From the NCBI GenBank assembly GCA_019321725.1, contig CM033124.1:9920001-9984000 (forward strand): a stretch of 64,000 bases of DNA. Direction: 5' to 3'. The notes below the pieces were generated by a model. That model made no database searches. It was not told where the DNA came from and was given only the letters and a program-made list of their open reading frames with translations. This document shows positions 10,501-21,935 of the stretch, in pieces; position 1 is the stretch's first letter, and each line of letters starts with the position of its first letter. Source of the stretch: Paulownia fortunei. Taxonomy: Eukaryota; Streptophyta; Magnoliopsida; Lamiales; Paulowniaceae. The position numbers and the translations under genes are program-made.

Positions 10501-11324
10501 CACTATATTTCCCAACACTTTTCGCCTTATCCACATTAATCATTGGGTCCCTCGATTTTCTTTTGAGATCCCATACTATCTTTTTCCAGATTCTAATATA
10601 TGAACTTATATATTACATTATTTTTTGGCTTGGAACATGTTAGCAGTTAGTCACTACAAAAATAAAACTTTCCTAAGATAATTTTTTATTAGATATGAGT
10701 TTTTAAAATTAAATATGAAATAAACATCGTTATATGTATAAACTAGGTCCCATTGATCATTCTTAGCTATCTTAAGGAGATTTTCGGGCACTCACTTTTA
10801 TAGTTATTGGAAATTGGGGTGAGCTTTGGATCAATAACCTAATTAGCATCTATATTTGAATGGACTCCAATTCCATATTTATATGGGATTATAATTCTTA
10901 TTGGATTGTGTATCTTCCTTGTGTAGGAAGACATGGATTTAGATATACACAATATTTGTTTCTCCCAAATAGACTCTCTTTGTCTTTCCTAAAATTTCTC
11001 TTTATGGATTTCTCTTAGGCAGAGAGTTTAATGGGGAAAAATGAATGTTATATATATCTCTGTATTCATTAAAATTTCTCGTAAGCATTTTTTTCTGGAG
11101 CATCACCAAGAACTAAATGGATTTGAGATGTATAGACATGTGGATTGCTTTGGTAGTAATCTATCGAGGCAAGCAAGATATGTTCATGATTCATTCAAAG
11201 TGGAGGTTTATGGATAAGCTTAAATGAAAATACGTGGATTGAAATTTTCCGATGTGTATAGGTATGTGTATCAAAGCTAATGAGCCAATCCATACATTAT
11301 GTATTTATGTGAGATTTTGCAACA
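10500..11324 (+). mobile_element. plus-strand copia 5' LTR (left boundary estimated)
   Basis: The right end is firm: ttgcaaca ends at 11324 and is followed after one base by a copia primer site. The block from about 10790 (caataacctaatta, ggaagacatgg, ggagcatcaccaag, gtagtaatc) lines up with 26030-26150 and 60241-60560 in the same order. The 60-kb copy is about 825 bp without its MITE, which puts the left edge here near 10500. It is opposite in strand to the neighbouring copia elements. Confidence 0.65.
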
Positions 11325-11325
11325 A

Positions 11326-11337
11326 TGGTATCACGGT
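11326..11337 (+). other. copia primer-binding site, plus strand
   Basis: TGGTATCACGGT begins one base after the LTR end CA. TGGTATCA is the conserved part of the initiator tRNA-Met complement used by plant copia elements, so the internal region should extend rightward. Confidence 0.7.
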
Positions 11338-11798
11338 GAATGAGACTTGTTCTCATTGTATTGCGTAATTGGACTGCAAGAACAAATTTTTATACTTAAA
11401 AGAAAACTAAAAAATCATGATTTTTGGATAAATTAGAGCATGATTTTTTTTCCAATATGTATATCTTGATAGGTAAATCACATGGTTAAAAGTTATTAAA
11501 AAATGGATAGATGGTTTAGGAGAAAAATTAAACTCGAGTTTTAGTCCCACTTTATTTGGGCTCATAGTGAAACCTTATTTTGTTGTTTTAATTACATGAT
11601 TTTTATGCAACTTATACCATGAGATGAGATTCAAAATGGCATATCATGCATAAAAAAAAAAGCTTTAAAAGAAGTAAGATATGTGTAAGTTGCAATTACA
11701 ACTACCACTGAAAATTGATTAGATTACTGTTGGAAAGAAAGGGATGAAAAAAAGGTTGAGCCAGCAACTCGCATGAGCCTTACCCAGTGCTAGCTAAG
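11338..11798 (+). mobile_element. internal leader of the plus-strand copia, interrupted by Copia-2
   Basis: There are 460 bases between the primer site and the left edge of Copia-2. No coding frame was recognised, consistent with a 5' leader. The sequence stops abruptly at the TG of the Copia-2 LTR. Confidence 0.4.
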
Positions 11799-13953
11799 TG
11801 TTGGGTTCACTTAACCGTGTGGTGTGTGCAATGAAAAAATAAAAAGTTTTAACTAATACATGCTAAAACAATTATAACAACACTCCAAATTCGATATGAT
11901 TTTATCGATTTCGCATTCCAATTAGTTTTTAAGCAATAATCATAAAAGAATTTGATTTATAATTTATACACACTCTGACTGTTATAGGGTTTGAAGCAAT
12001 CGATTATTAGCCCCTTTTTGAATTTGGTTCACAAGCTTCTCCCCTTTAAAGCACTCTACACTTTGAGTAAAAACATGGAATCAAAATTATGTTAGCAATT
12101 CTGATTCTTTTACTAACTTAGTTTTTGGAGTATGTATGGTGAGTATTAATTATTAATATCAATTTGTGATAAAAGAATTAAGTACTTTTGATCAAAAAGA
12201 TAGAATTCCTTTTTGATGTTGGTAAAAGAAGATAGAGAAGAAAAATATTTTTTTCTTTTGGGGTGATGGTCGAATTTTTTTAAAAGTAATCCTTTCAAAT
12301 TTTTGGACATTACATATTTATACTAGGAGTCAAAAATTTTAAGAGTCCCACTCTTGGTATTTTTGGCATTTTGTTTTATTTGTTGGAAGATTTTGTAGAT
12401 CACGTAATTTTTCAAAAATCTCTAACTCTATCTCTTCTAATCTTCCTAAGATGTAAACAGATCGTCATTGTCTAATCTAATTAGATAATTCCAAGGACCT
12501 TCCTTTCTTAGATCTCCATTTTTATTCCAACAACTATAGTGGGCCTCTACTAATGAGCCTCTTTTAATTGGACATGGACTCTAATTTAAATCCCATATTT
12601 AATCCAATTAATTGATTAAGCTCAAATTTAATTAATTAATTCCATCTAACCCGCCTAATCAAATTAGGCCCAATTAAAGACTCTAATTATTTAATTAAAT
12701 AAATTAATTTAATAATTAAATTAATTTATGGCCTACACAATTAATTGATCCAATTAAATAATTGCTCTACTATAATTAGGTTTTTAAATCTTATTAGGTC
12801 CAATTAAATAATTAATTTAAATCTTTAAATTAATTTAAGTAAAATTAAATAATATCTATTAATTAATTGGATCTAACTCCTTAGATCAATACCTAAGTTA
12901 GAAATATTTCATCCCAAATAGTGTATGACCTTTTAGGTTCACAACTAGTAGTAGACTTGCAATATTTGCAACTTAGAAATAATAATTATTCTGATTAATT
13001 AATCCGTATGGAATTAACTCCTTAATTCCAAAAGCCTCACAAGTCATGGGAAACAACTAGCAAGTGTATCATGGATACCTAGTATTAGGTAAAATAAAGA
13101 GTGAACCTATTTCAATTACAAATAACATATACGTAAGGTCCTTCCGTCAACTAATCTTCTGATTGAGTTTAGGGTATGGATTATAAGTTGAAACCTTAAA
13201 TGATTCAATAAATATGATTCTATTTCAAGTTGTAATGACCCATGATGATTCGTTAGAAAACCCCATCTAGTAATCATCCTACCTTGGCTAAGGATTTTTT
13301 TAGTTATAAACTATAAATAGGAGATTCACTTATTCTACCAAACAAGTAACGAATCTTTTGTTGGCTACTCATTAATATCCATATACCCTAATGCAACATC
13401 CAGCGTATCCCCTTTGAGATTATTAGGTAATCAATAGACATACCAAGCTGAAACATGATGTGCACAATACTACTATGGTGCCTCAAGTTTAATGACTAAT
13501 CGTGTACTATTGTAATATTAAAATTTTTATTTCGAAACATAACGTCTCTAACTAAGAATTTTCAATGGGTATGTTCAGTGTATTTGTTCTCTAACGAGCA
13601 TCTGCATACATGCACTAGCTTCACTACACCAATATCCATAGAGCGAGATATCCTCCTAATGCAAACATGTATTGTATGCGCTAGTATATTGGGCTATTCG
13701 ATGTCTTATCTCGAAAAACACTTGACTCAAAACTAATTTAAGACCAAAACTATAGAGGTTTGTTATATGATTGATATATGTGCGACCATACCTCGTAGCT
13801 AAATTTGGTTTAAAAACTTTATCTAATTAATTAAAATAATTAAAGATAAAGAAGTTATTGATTTTATTAATATTATTTGAAAAAAATCATTTTATAAATA
13901 TAAAAGTATAATAGACGCCCAATCTAATTGGCACATCGGGCACCAGTCTAACA
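11799..13953 (-). mobile_element. 3' LTR of Copia-2
   Basis: It begins TGTTGGGTTCAC and ends CTAACA, so the TG...CA ends are intact. Landmarks shared with the other LTR include ttcacttaa(c/t)cg near the left end, the gtctaattgg-type block near the right end, and the catccagcgtatcc block inside. The interior (12600-12850) is rich in aattaatt palindromes. It is 2155 bp, long for a copia LTR. Confidence 0.85.
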
Positions 13954-13969
13954 ATTTTCCACTTTTTCT
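13954..13969 (-). other. polypurine tract of Copia-2
   Basis: On the minus strand AGAAAAAGTGGAAAAT directly abuts the 3' LTR. All but two bases are purines. It would prime plus-strand DNA synthesis, and it confirms the LTR edge at 13953. Confidence 0.75.
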
Positions 13970-14165
13970 AGTGCCAATCGCCTATGTACCTTAGGTCTAT
14001 CCTCTCAAGATGTCTGTCGACTACCTTCTACACTTAGGTTTAGTCAGTGGGTCTGCTATATTTCTATCTAGGCAACTCTCTCCACTATGATGTCGCCTCT
14101 ATAATGATCTCTCTAATCAGGTGGTATCACCTCATTATGTGATTGGATCTTTGATGAGATCTTGA

Positions 14166-14399
14166 TTATTTTGCTTGCGTAATAGCTTTATAGTTATCAT
14201 AGTATATTGGTACAGAATCAACAACTGATGGAACTATACCCAACTCTTGGATAAAGTTCCTTATCCAAACAACTTCATTAGTTGTATCGTATATAACGAT
14301 ATTTTTAGCCTCAGTGGTTGAATCTGCGGTCATCTCTTGCTTGGAACTCTTCCAACAGACTGCACCACCATTTATGGTCAATACATATCTAGATATCAA
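14166..14399 (-). pseudogene. copia RNase H remnant (Copia-2)
   Basis: The 77-codon minus-strand frame contains C-W-K-S-S-K-Q, M-T-A-D-S-T-T-E-A, N-E-V-V-W-I-R-N-F-I and Y-Y-D-N. These match the copia RNase H order (usual W-x-S-K-K-Q, S-T-T-E-A-E-Y, W-I-R, D-N). The first catalytic Asp region lies just upstream in another frame. This is the last domain before the polypurine tract. Confidence 0.8.
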
Positions 14400-14499
14400 C
14401 TTTGAGTCGTCTATATCAGACTAAAAACTTGAATTGGTAAAACCTTCTAGTTTTAATTTTCTAGAGTCGTATATAAGGAAAGATATCGTTAGTTTTTCT

Positions 14500-15480
14500 C
14501 AAGTACTTGAGGATCATCTTTATGGCTTTTCAGCGTTCCTCACCTAGATTGGACCAATATATGCTAGTGACACTCAGAGCATATGCAACATCAGGCCTCG
14601 TACATAGCATACCATAAATTATGCTTCCAATAGCAGAATCAAGAGTTATTTTTTCCCTTTCCTCAAAAGTCTTTAGGGACATAGTCCTTGAGAGAGAAAT
14701 ACCATGACTCATTAGCAAGAATCCTCGTTTGGACTCCTCCATGCTAAATCTCTTTAGCATTTTGTCTATGTACGTGGATTTGGATAGTCCAATCATCCTT
14801 CTAAACCTATCTACAGATCTTTATTCCTAGAATAAATAATGCTTCTCCTAAATCCTTCATGGAGAATTTGTTAGACAACCAAGTTCGAGTTGATTGCAGC
14901 ATCCCTACATCATTCCTAATGAGTAGGATATCATTAACATACAACATAATAAATGTTACTGCGTTTCCATTAACCTTCTTATACACATAAGGTTCATTCG
15001 AGTTCTTGTGGAAAACAAATGATTTCATTGCCTTGTCAAATTGAATGTTCCAACTTCAGAAAGCCTACTTGAGTCTATAAATGGATCTCTAGAGCTTATA
15101 AATCTTTTGCTCACTCCCTCTAGATATGAAACCTTATAGCTGCCTCATACAGATCTCTTTCTTATTATTTCTATTAAGAAAAGCGATCTTCATATCTATC
15201 TGTCATATCTCATAGTCATAATATGTTGATATAACTAATAGTATCTGGATGGATTTAAGCTTTGCTACTAATTAATTCTATGTTTCTGAGAATAACCTTT
15301 CATGACTAGGTCACTACCTCTCCATTTACTCCAAACTTCTGCTTGTAGACCCATTTGCAACAAATGAGAACTATTCTCTATGGTGAGTCCACTAAGATCC
15401 ATACCTTGTTGGAGCACATGGAGACCATCTCGGATTGCATGGCATCTTGCTAACTTCTTGAATCAATGTCAAACATCACC
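14500..15480 (-). pseudogene. copia reverse transcriptase remnant (Copia-2)
   Basis: Reading leftward, V-W-I-L-V-D-S and C-K-W-V-Y-K-Q-K (about 15420-15340) mark the N-terminal part. The block 15028 to 14807 holds the catalytic box as Y-V-N-D-I-L-L-I (about 14943-14921), with Asn in place of the first Asp. The block 14796 to 14530 has S-K-S-T-Y-I-D-K-M-L and S-M-E-E-S-K-R-G-F, then G-S-I-I-Y-G-M-L-C-T-R-P-D-V-A-Y. Loss of an active-site Asp makes it catalytically dead even apart from the stops. Confidence 0.85.
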
Positions 15481-15599
15481 CATCCATAGGTCCTTAGATT
15501 GTGGTCATTGTTCTTTAACCAAAAGCTATATCTCTTAGGTGGTCTTGAGATCCTTTCAGATCTCCTAGGAGATTGTGTGTCAAAAGGCCCAGCCTCAAC

Positions 15600-16556
15600 T
15601 AGTTAGTCCATTATTGTGTCTGTTGGGACGTTCTGTAGTTCTTGAACTTCTTCAAGTTCCACAACTTCGCCATTTCTATCAAATAGAAATTCCTCCTCTA
15701 AGAAGGTGGCATTTCTCAAAACATACACCCTATATTCCAAAGAGTCATAGAAGTATTATGGATTCATTTGGATACCCCTACAAACTTGCAAAAATTGGTT
15801 CTCATATCCAATTTATCTCCTACTTGCTGATTCACATAACCAGCACACCCCCATACCCTAAGGTATTTGTAAGAGGGTGTTTTCCCACACCATATCTTAT
15901 ATGATATTTTGGACACTAAATTTTATGGCACTCTATTTAATAGATAAATCATCATTTATAGAGCACAACCCCAATAAGAAGAATGAAGTTCAGTGAAACT
16001 CATTATTGATAGAACCATATCTAACAATGTCCAATTCATATGCTCTTTAACTCAGTTGAGTTAAAGGAGTAGCATGAGGAGTCCACTAAAAGAGAATTTC
16101 ATTCTATTTTAGATAATCTAGAAACTCTATGCTCAAGTATTTACCTCCTCTATTTGATTAAAAAACTTAATAATTAGCTCAATTTATTTCTCAACTTTAC
16201 ATCTGAATTCTTAAACTTTTCAAATGATTCATACTTGTACCTGAAAATATAAACATAACCATACTGGTAAAGGTTATGAAGAAGTGATAGTTCTCACAAG
16301 CACTATCACTTAATGACCCGCAAACATCCATATAGATCAAATCCAATAGATCTTTAGCTCGCTCCACTTGTTCAATAAATGGTGATATGGTCATCTTTTC
16401 CATGAGACATGATTCACATATTGGCATTCCTTGCTTGTTTAGAAGATTGAACAATTGGACCAACTTATGGATTCTTTTCTCAGAGAAGTGACCTAATCTA
16501 ACATGCCATAAGAATTTAGAACTATGATTATCTAATTTTTTTATTTTGTTCAACAT
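15600..16556 (-). pseudogene. copia pre-integrase and integrase remnant (Copia-2)
   Basis: The block 16556 to 16197 starts with the zinc-binding pre-integrase motif: W-H-V-R-L-G-H-F-S ... C-E-S-C, giving H-x5-H and C-x2-C. It continues into the core: D-L-I-Y-M-D-V-C-G-S, then N-Y-H-F-F-I-T-F-T. The C-terminal region near 15920-15760 gives R-Y-G-V-G-K and a weak W-G-like box in changed frames. Both Zn pairs and the first core Asp are kept, but the frame is lost after 16197. Confidence 0.8.
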
Positions 16557-16799
16557 GGAGAAAGGAGTTACGGGGAGTAATAGTATATAAATTATTAATC
16601 AATATGCCAGAGTAAATCAAAATTGAATCTTTAAAAGTAAAACAACTTCCATGTTATATTGAAAAAGTAAAACCTTATCCATCCAAAACATAAATGGAGA
16701 TAATGTTCTTGACTATCTCTGGAACATAATAATAATTATTTAAAACTAAAACTACTCAAATTCATAAAACTAAATTAACAGTTCTTACAATCACCTACA

Positions 16800-17700
16800 A
16801 ATCATTGCAAAGATGAGACCCACAACTGGTATCTAATACCCAAGAAGTATCGCTAAATTATAAGTTAACTTCAATAAAATAAATACCTTCTTCAACCTTG
16901 TAAGATACTCATTCCAAGTCCTCTTTCAATGCCCAGATTTGCCGTAATAATGGCATTTATCATCAGCTTTGTAGGAATCCTTCGAAACCCCACCAGTTGC
17001 CTTCATCTTATTGGTCTTCAACGAATCGTTCCCCTTCACGTTCTTTTTCTTTTGCTTTGTTGACTTAAAGTTAGAAGATAATCCAATAATCATTATTGGT
17101 TTGTCCTTTTTTATAATAGACTCAGCCATCTTCAACATGTTAACCAGCTTAGCAAGGTTAGTTTCCATCTTATGCATGTTGAAGTTGACAAAGAAGGTGT
17201 CAAACGATGGTGACAAAGACTACATGATGAGATCTATATAGAGTTTGTTATCCATAATGACTCCAAGAAACTCAAGTCTTTATATCAGGCCTATCATCTT
17301 TAATACATGATAATAGACTGAAGAGTTTTCCATCATACGAGTTCTAAAAAGCTCTTTTAAGATCTAATATCTCAGCTGCCTAGTGTGTTCACCATACAAC
17401 TATTATAGGTGAACATAAATATCATATATATGTGTATGTACCTCGTGTTGCCTCTGTAACTCATTTGACATCAATGCCATCATATAGCATCACGCATGTA
17501 GATCATCATCAACTTGTTGTTGATATTTTGTAAGCTCCTCTTTGGTTCCATCTACCATTGGACCTGCCAGCAGAGGAGTATTGAGAATGTAAAATCTCTT
17601 ATCAGATTATAAAATAATCTTGAGGCTCATAAGCCAATTGACAAAATTAGTTTCAGTTAATTTATTAATGTCCATAATTAATGCAAGTGCATTTTGGACC
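16800..17700 (-). pseudogene. copia gag and protease remnant (Copia-2)
   Basis: Gag begins near 17680 with M-D-I-N-K-L-T-E-T-N-F and N-W-L, the usual copia gag opening. The block 17216 to 16926 is lysine-rich and ends in the zinc knuckle C-H-Y-Y-G-K-S-G-H, where the second Cys of C-x2-C is replaced by Tyr. The protease site follows at about 16853-16801: W-V-L-D-T-S-C-G-S-H-L-C, close to the plant copia form W-[VI]-L-D-T-G-C-G-[ST]-H-[IL]-C. The Gly of D-T-G is changed to Ser. Confidence 0.75.
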
Positions 17701-18844
17701 ATTTTTATAGACAGTCTACAAAAACCAAAATGAGGAAAAAAATTAGCGTTATTTCAAAATATATTCATGTATAACAAGGTCTTTGGTTTCAGTTGTCTCC
17801 CACTATTTTATTCAAATTTCATAACCCCTAATGGTAATTCAGGAAGTCATATTTCCTAGTGGTCTTAAGTCCTAATCAATATGTCGTATGCCCCAATTTT
17901 ATGAGCCCATAAAATATATTGACAAGCGGTTCACTTTGAATGATTTTATCTCCATACAACCCTCAAGATGTTTTGCCTTACTTCTTCCCATATACTCCAA
18001 TATCATGAGCTCACATGATACTAAATGTCAAACAAGACCTATTAAACCTCGAAGAAAAGTGGATCATTAAAATGTTCCACGATTTATGGCCAATGTAGAG
18101 ACAAGTCCATCTCATTGGTATCGCCATACTTAGTAGAGATCACAGTTTTCCATTATAAAATTATTCCACGTCTTATGGCCAATGATAAAGTGAGGTAGCA
18201 TCATCATATTTTCTATTTTTTATGGTAGGCATGGATTATTGGGTCTAATTCAATTTTATCCATATTTGCTTGAAATTTGAATTTTGAACATTTACTTGAT
18301 TTTTAATTCAAGTGGGGTTATTATTTTTAACCAAGACCTCATCAATTTTATCTTAGTTTATTTAATGTGTTTGTATTTAATAGATAGCAGGCATATCATT
18401 AAAAGCATTAAATAAACCCTACGCAAGCATCTAATACATGCCTAACTGGATGATCATCGACCAATCTTAAGTAATCTATTTGAGCCAAAATATATTTAAG
18501 TCAATCTAAGGTGAAAAAATGGAACATAAACAATTTCTATTGCATAAATATATCCCATATATTCATGGGCCTTCTCTTGATACTTGTTTTGTCCACTAAA
18601 AACAAAAACAAAAACCATACCCTCTACTACTCTCATTTAAAAAATGTAAAGAAAACCTTACCCTTGGCCAATAGCGATTGTTTATGGCATGGTGCTCATT
18701 GTTTTTATGTCATATCAATAACTCAAAAATTAAATAAAATTATAAAATAGTTTTATTCCAATTAGAAATATAATTTATAAACTAAATTTAACAAATGAAT
18801 TCAACAAGCATAAATCACTACATAATTAGAATTGCATAAGTCAT
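17701..18844 (-). mobile_element. 5' leader of Copia-2, no recognised coding
   Basis: About 1.1 kb lies between the primer site and the gag start. Short open stretches on the plus strand (17888-18070, 18511-18750) match nothing I recognise and run against the element. A block near 18071-18200 repeats an attccacgtcttatggccaatg-like motif twice. Confidence 0.5.
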
Positions 18845-18857
18845 GGCTTTGATACCA
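18845..18857 (-). other. copia primer-binding site of Copia-2
   Basis: The minus-strand sequence TGGTATCAAAGCC differs by one base from the standard TGGTATCAGAGCC. It sits one base inside the 5' LTR edge at 18859. Confidence 0.85.
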
Positions 18858-18858
18858 C

Positions 18859-20932
18859 TATTTGGTTCACTTAATCGTGGGGTGTTCATAGTGGAAAAGT
18901 ATAACAATTAATACATGCTATAAAAATTATAACAATACCCCGGGTTCAATGTGATTTTTTCAATTTTGCATTCCAATTAGTTTTTAAGCATAACATAAAA
19001 GAATTCGATTTATACATTACACGCACAACGGATGTTGTAGAGTTTGAAGTAATCAATTGATGGTTCACAAGATCCAAACATCTCATCTCTAAAGCAGTCA
19101 ACACTTAGAGCAAGAACACAAAATTAGAATTTCGCTAACAAATCTAATTCTTTTACTAACCTAGTTTTTGGAGTGTGTATGGTGAGCATTAATTTTTAAT
19201 ATCAACTTGTGACAAATTTTCAACCGTTGTGTTTTTATGCTAGGGGCTGAAAATTCCAAGAGTCCCACTCCTGGTATTTTCGGCCTCTTATTTTATTGGT
19301 TGGATGATTTTTATTTGATCACAAGATCTCCCAAAAATCTCCAACTCATCTCTTCAAATTATCCCAAGATGTAAAGAGATAATCATTATCTAATCCAATT
19401 AGATCATTGAAAGTACGTTCTATTCTTAGATCTCCATCATTATTCCAAAAAATCTAGTGAGCCTCTATTAATGGACCTCTTTGAATTAGACTTAGACTCT
19501 AATTTTAATCTCATAATTAATGCAATTAACTGATTAAGTCCAAATTTAATTAATCAATTCCATCTAGCCCACCTACTGAAATTAGGGCCAATAAATAATT
19601 TAATTATTTAATTGAATAAATTAATTTAACAATGAAATTAATTTAAGGTCCACACAATTAATTGATCCAATCAAATAATTGCTCCACTCCAAATGGGCTT
19701 TTTAATCTTATTAGGTCCAATTAAACAATCTAATAATCTAATTCAATAAATAATTCAACTTCTTAAATTAATTTAAGCCCCCAATTAATTAATCTCCATT
19801 AATTAATTTGATCCAAATCCTTTAATTAATTCATATGTTAGAAATGTTCTATCTGAAATTATGTGTGACCCTTTAGGTTTGTAATTAAACTAGTTGTAGG
19901 CTTGCAATATTTGCAACTTATGAATAACAACTATTTTCGTTAATTAATCTAATTAATTAATCCACTTGGAATTAAAATCCTTAATTCCAAGAGCCTTACA
20001 ACTCATGGAAAATACCTCACAAGTGTATCATGACCAACTAATTAAGCAAAATAGTGAGTGAACTTATTTCAATTACGAGTACCATATACATAAAATCCTT
20101 CCATCAACTATCTCTCGATTGAGTATAGAGTATGGATTATAAGTTGAAATTCTAAATAATTCAATAACTATGATTTTATTTCAAGTTGTAATGACACATG
20201 ATGAATAGTTAGAAAACCCCCGTCTAGCATTCATCCTACCTTGTCCAATGACTTTTGAGTTATAAACTATGAATAGGAGATTCACTTGTTCTACTAGACA
20301 AGTAACGAATCTTTTGTTGGCTACTCATTAATGTCCATATATCTCAATGCAACATCCAGCGTATCCTCTTTGAGATTGTTAGGTAATCAATAGACATATT
20401 AAGCTGAAACATGATGTACACAATACTACTATGGTGCCTCAAGTTTAATGACTAATAGTGTACTATTGTAACATTAAAATTCTTATTTTGACACACAACG
20501 TCCCTAACGAATAATTTTTAGAAGGTCTGTTCAGTGTACTTGTTCCCTAACAAGCACCTGCATACCTCTAACAAGCACTTGCATGCATGCACTAGCATCA
20601 CTACACCAATGTCCATGGAGCGAGACATCCTCCTCATGCAAGCATGTATTGTATGCGTGAGTTTATTGAACTATTCAATATCTCATGTCCAAAAGTACTT
20701 GATTCAAAACTAATTTAAGACCAAAACCATTGAGGCTTGCTCTGTGATTAGCATCAGATATGCAATCATGCACTGTAGCTAAATTTGGTATAGAAACTTT
20801 ATCCAATTAATTAAAATAATTAAAGATAAATAAAATATCAATTTTATTAATATTATTTGAAAAAAATCATTTAACAAATACAAGAGTTAATAGACCCTCA
20901 GTCTAATTAGCATGTTGAGCGCTACTCTAACA
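18859..20932 (-). mobile_element. 5' LTR of Copia-2
   Basis: It aligns end to end with 11799-13953. The primer-side edge reads TATTTGGTTCAC where the other LTR has TGTTGGGTTCAC, so the terminal TG dinucleotide is damaged. The far edge keeps CTCTAACA. A short extra direct repeat (about 20550-20590, two copies of aacaagcac(c/t)tgcat) is present only here. Confidence 0.85.
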
Positions 20933-21719
20933 TTGAGGGTGTATTTGGTTGTAGCAAACTCGAAAAAAAATGTGCTAACATGTTAGCCTTTAATGTTAGT
21001 TGGCATTCACACTAGCATTGTTGGACAACTGGCACACCTTTTTGGCATGCACCATTTTTTCCACAAATAAATTCGCATTTGCAATGCCGCAATTTTAGGT
21101 GAATGTGCTTCTCTGGCCTGTGACATCTATCACGCTAAATCAGTTATAGATTTTGGTATTTTTTATAAGATTGTGATTAGAATTATTTTTTAACCTTTTA
21201 AGTATATCAATAATTCTTTAAATATTAAATTTAAAGAAAAGTAATAAAAAATAAACTAAAATACTTGTTGTACATCATAGTGCCTGCAATAATATTTTTA
21301 AAGGTCAAAACTTTATGAAAGCACATAATGACATGTTTTTCCTTTCTTTGTGATTGATTTATGAATTTGATGTTCTATAATGTACTTAAATAAATTGCAT
21401 GCTTTATTAATAATAGTTTTTTAGCAACTACTTTATAATGCAATTGAGATAGATTGGTTGCAATATGAATGTGTGTTGTGAATGTGTAAACACTGACATC
21501 TAGATCATCATATAAATTGAGCATTTGTTGTCTTATTATCTATAATTGTGCAAGATAATATGTGGCCATGGTGGTAATATGCCATCTCTAATTTTATTTT
21601 GACAGATTGATGTAATAGGTTTGGAATCAATGTAATTGAGTTTATATACTTTTCAAGAATATATTTCTTGAGTTTTTTTTAAAGTTCATGTATCGTCAAT
21701 TTTACTAGGCTTATTTTTT
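20933..21719. other. unassigned AT-rich spacer
   Basis: It starts gagggtgtatttggttgtag, the type of sequence found at the ends of small plant DNA transposons. I found no matching inverted end or target duplication, so I make no element call. No coding frame was recognised. Confidence 0.3.
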
Positions 21720-21935
21720 ATTTTACAGCAGTGGGCCAAATTATCTAAACAGGATATATCATATGTCAATGCGGCCGATAGGAACTAAGTTTTTTCTTTT
21801 TATCATTCATATGGTATAATGACATGCATAAAAACATTGGACAATTTTTTTTTTTTCAGAATCAATAAATTTTTATTGTGACTAAGTGGGAGATAATTAC
21901 TAGCTTAAGTTGTGAAATTTTGATTTTATTGGTTA
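21720..21935. repeat. dispersed host-like repeat, copy A (matches 33400-33615)
   Basis: The order of blocks is the same in both places: catatgtcaatg or caaatgtcaatg, a T-rich run, tatcattcatatggtataatga, catgcataaaaa, cagaatcaataaatttttatt or -taatg, then gataattacta(g) and gtgaaatttt. Copy B at 33.4 kb lies upstream of the zinc-finger gene. No protein is encoded. Confidence 0.75.

Larger units (their letters stand above)
11799..20932 (-). mobile_element. near full-length Ty1/copia element (Copia-2)
   Basis: Two long LTRs (11799-13953 and 18859-20932) bracket, read leftward: primer site, gag, protease, integrase, RT, RNase H and polypurine tract. The LTRs align along their length but have diverged: about 17 differences in roughly 215 bases compared by eye (13329 onward against 20280 onward). 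The insertion is therefore old. The 5-bp flanks (ctaag left, ttgag right) agree at 3 of 5 positions, a possible worn TSD. RT has lost a catalytic Asp, and gag, integrase and RT contain stops. Confidence 0.9.

Noticed and set aside
11793..20937. Perfect 5-bp TSD for Copia-2
   Set aside because: The flanks are ctaag and ttgag, which differ at two positions. I report it only as a possible worn duplication.
20938..21000. hAT- or Harbinger-type element end (gtatttggttg)
   Set aside because: Only one end-like sequence was seen. No inverted partner or target duplication was found.
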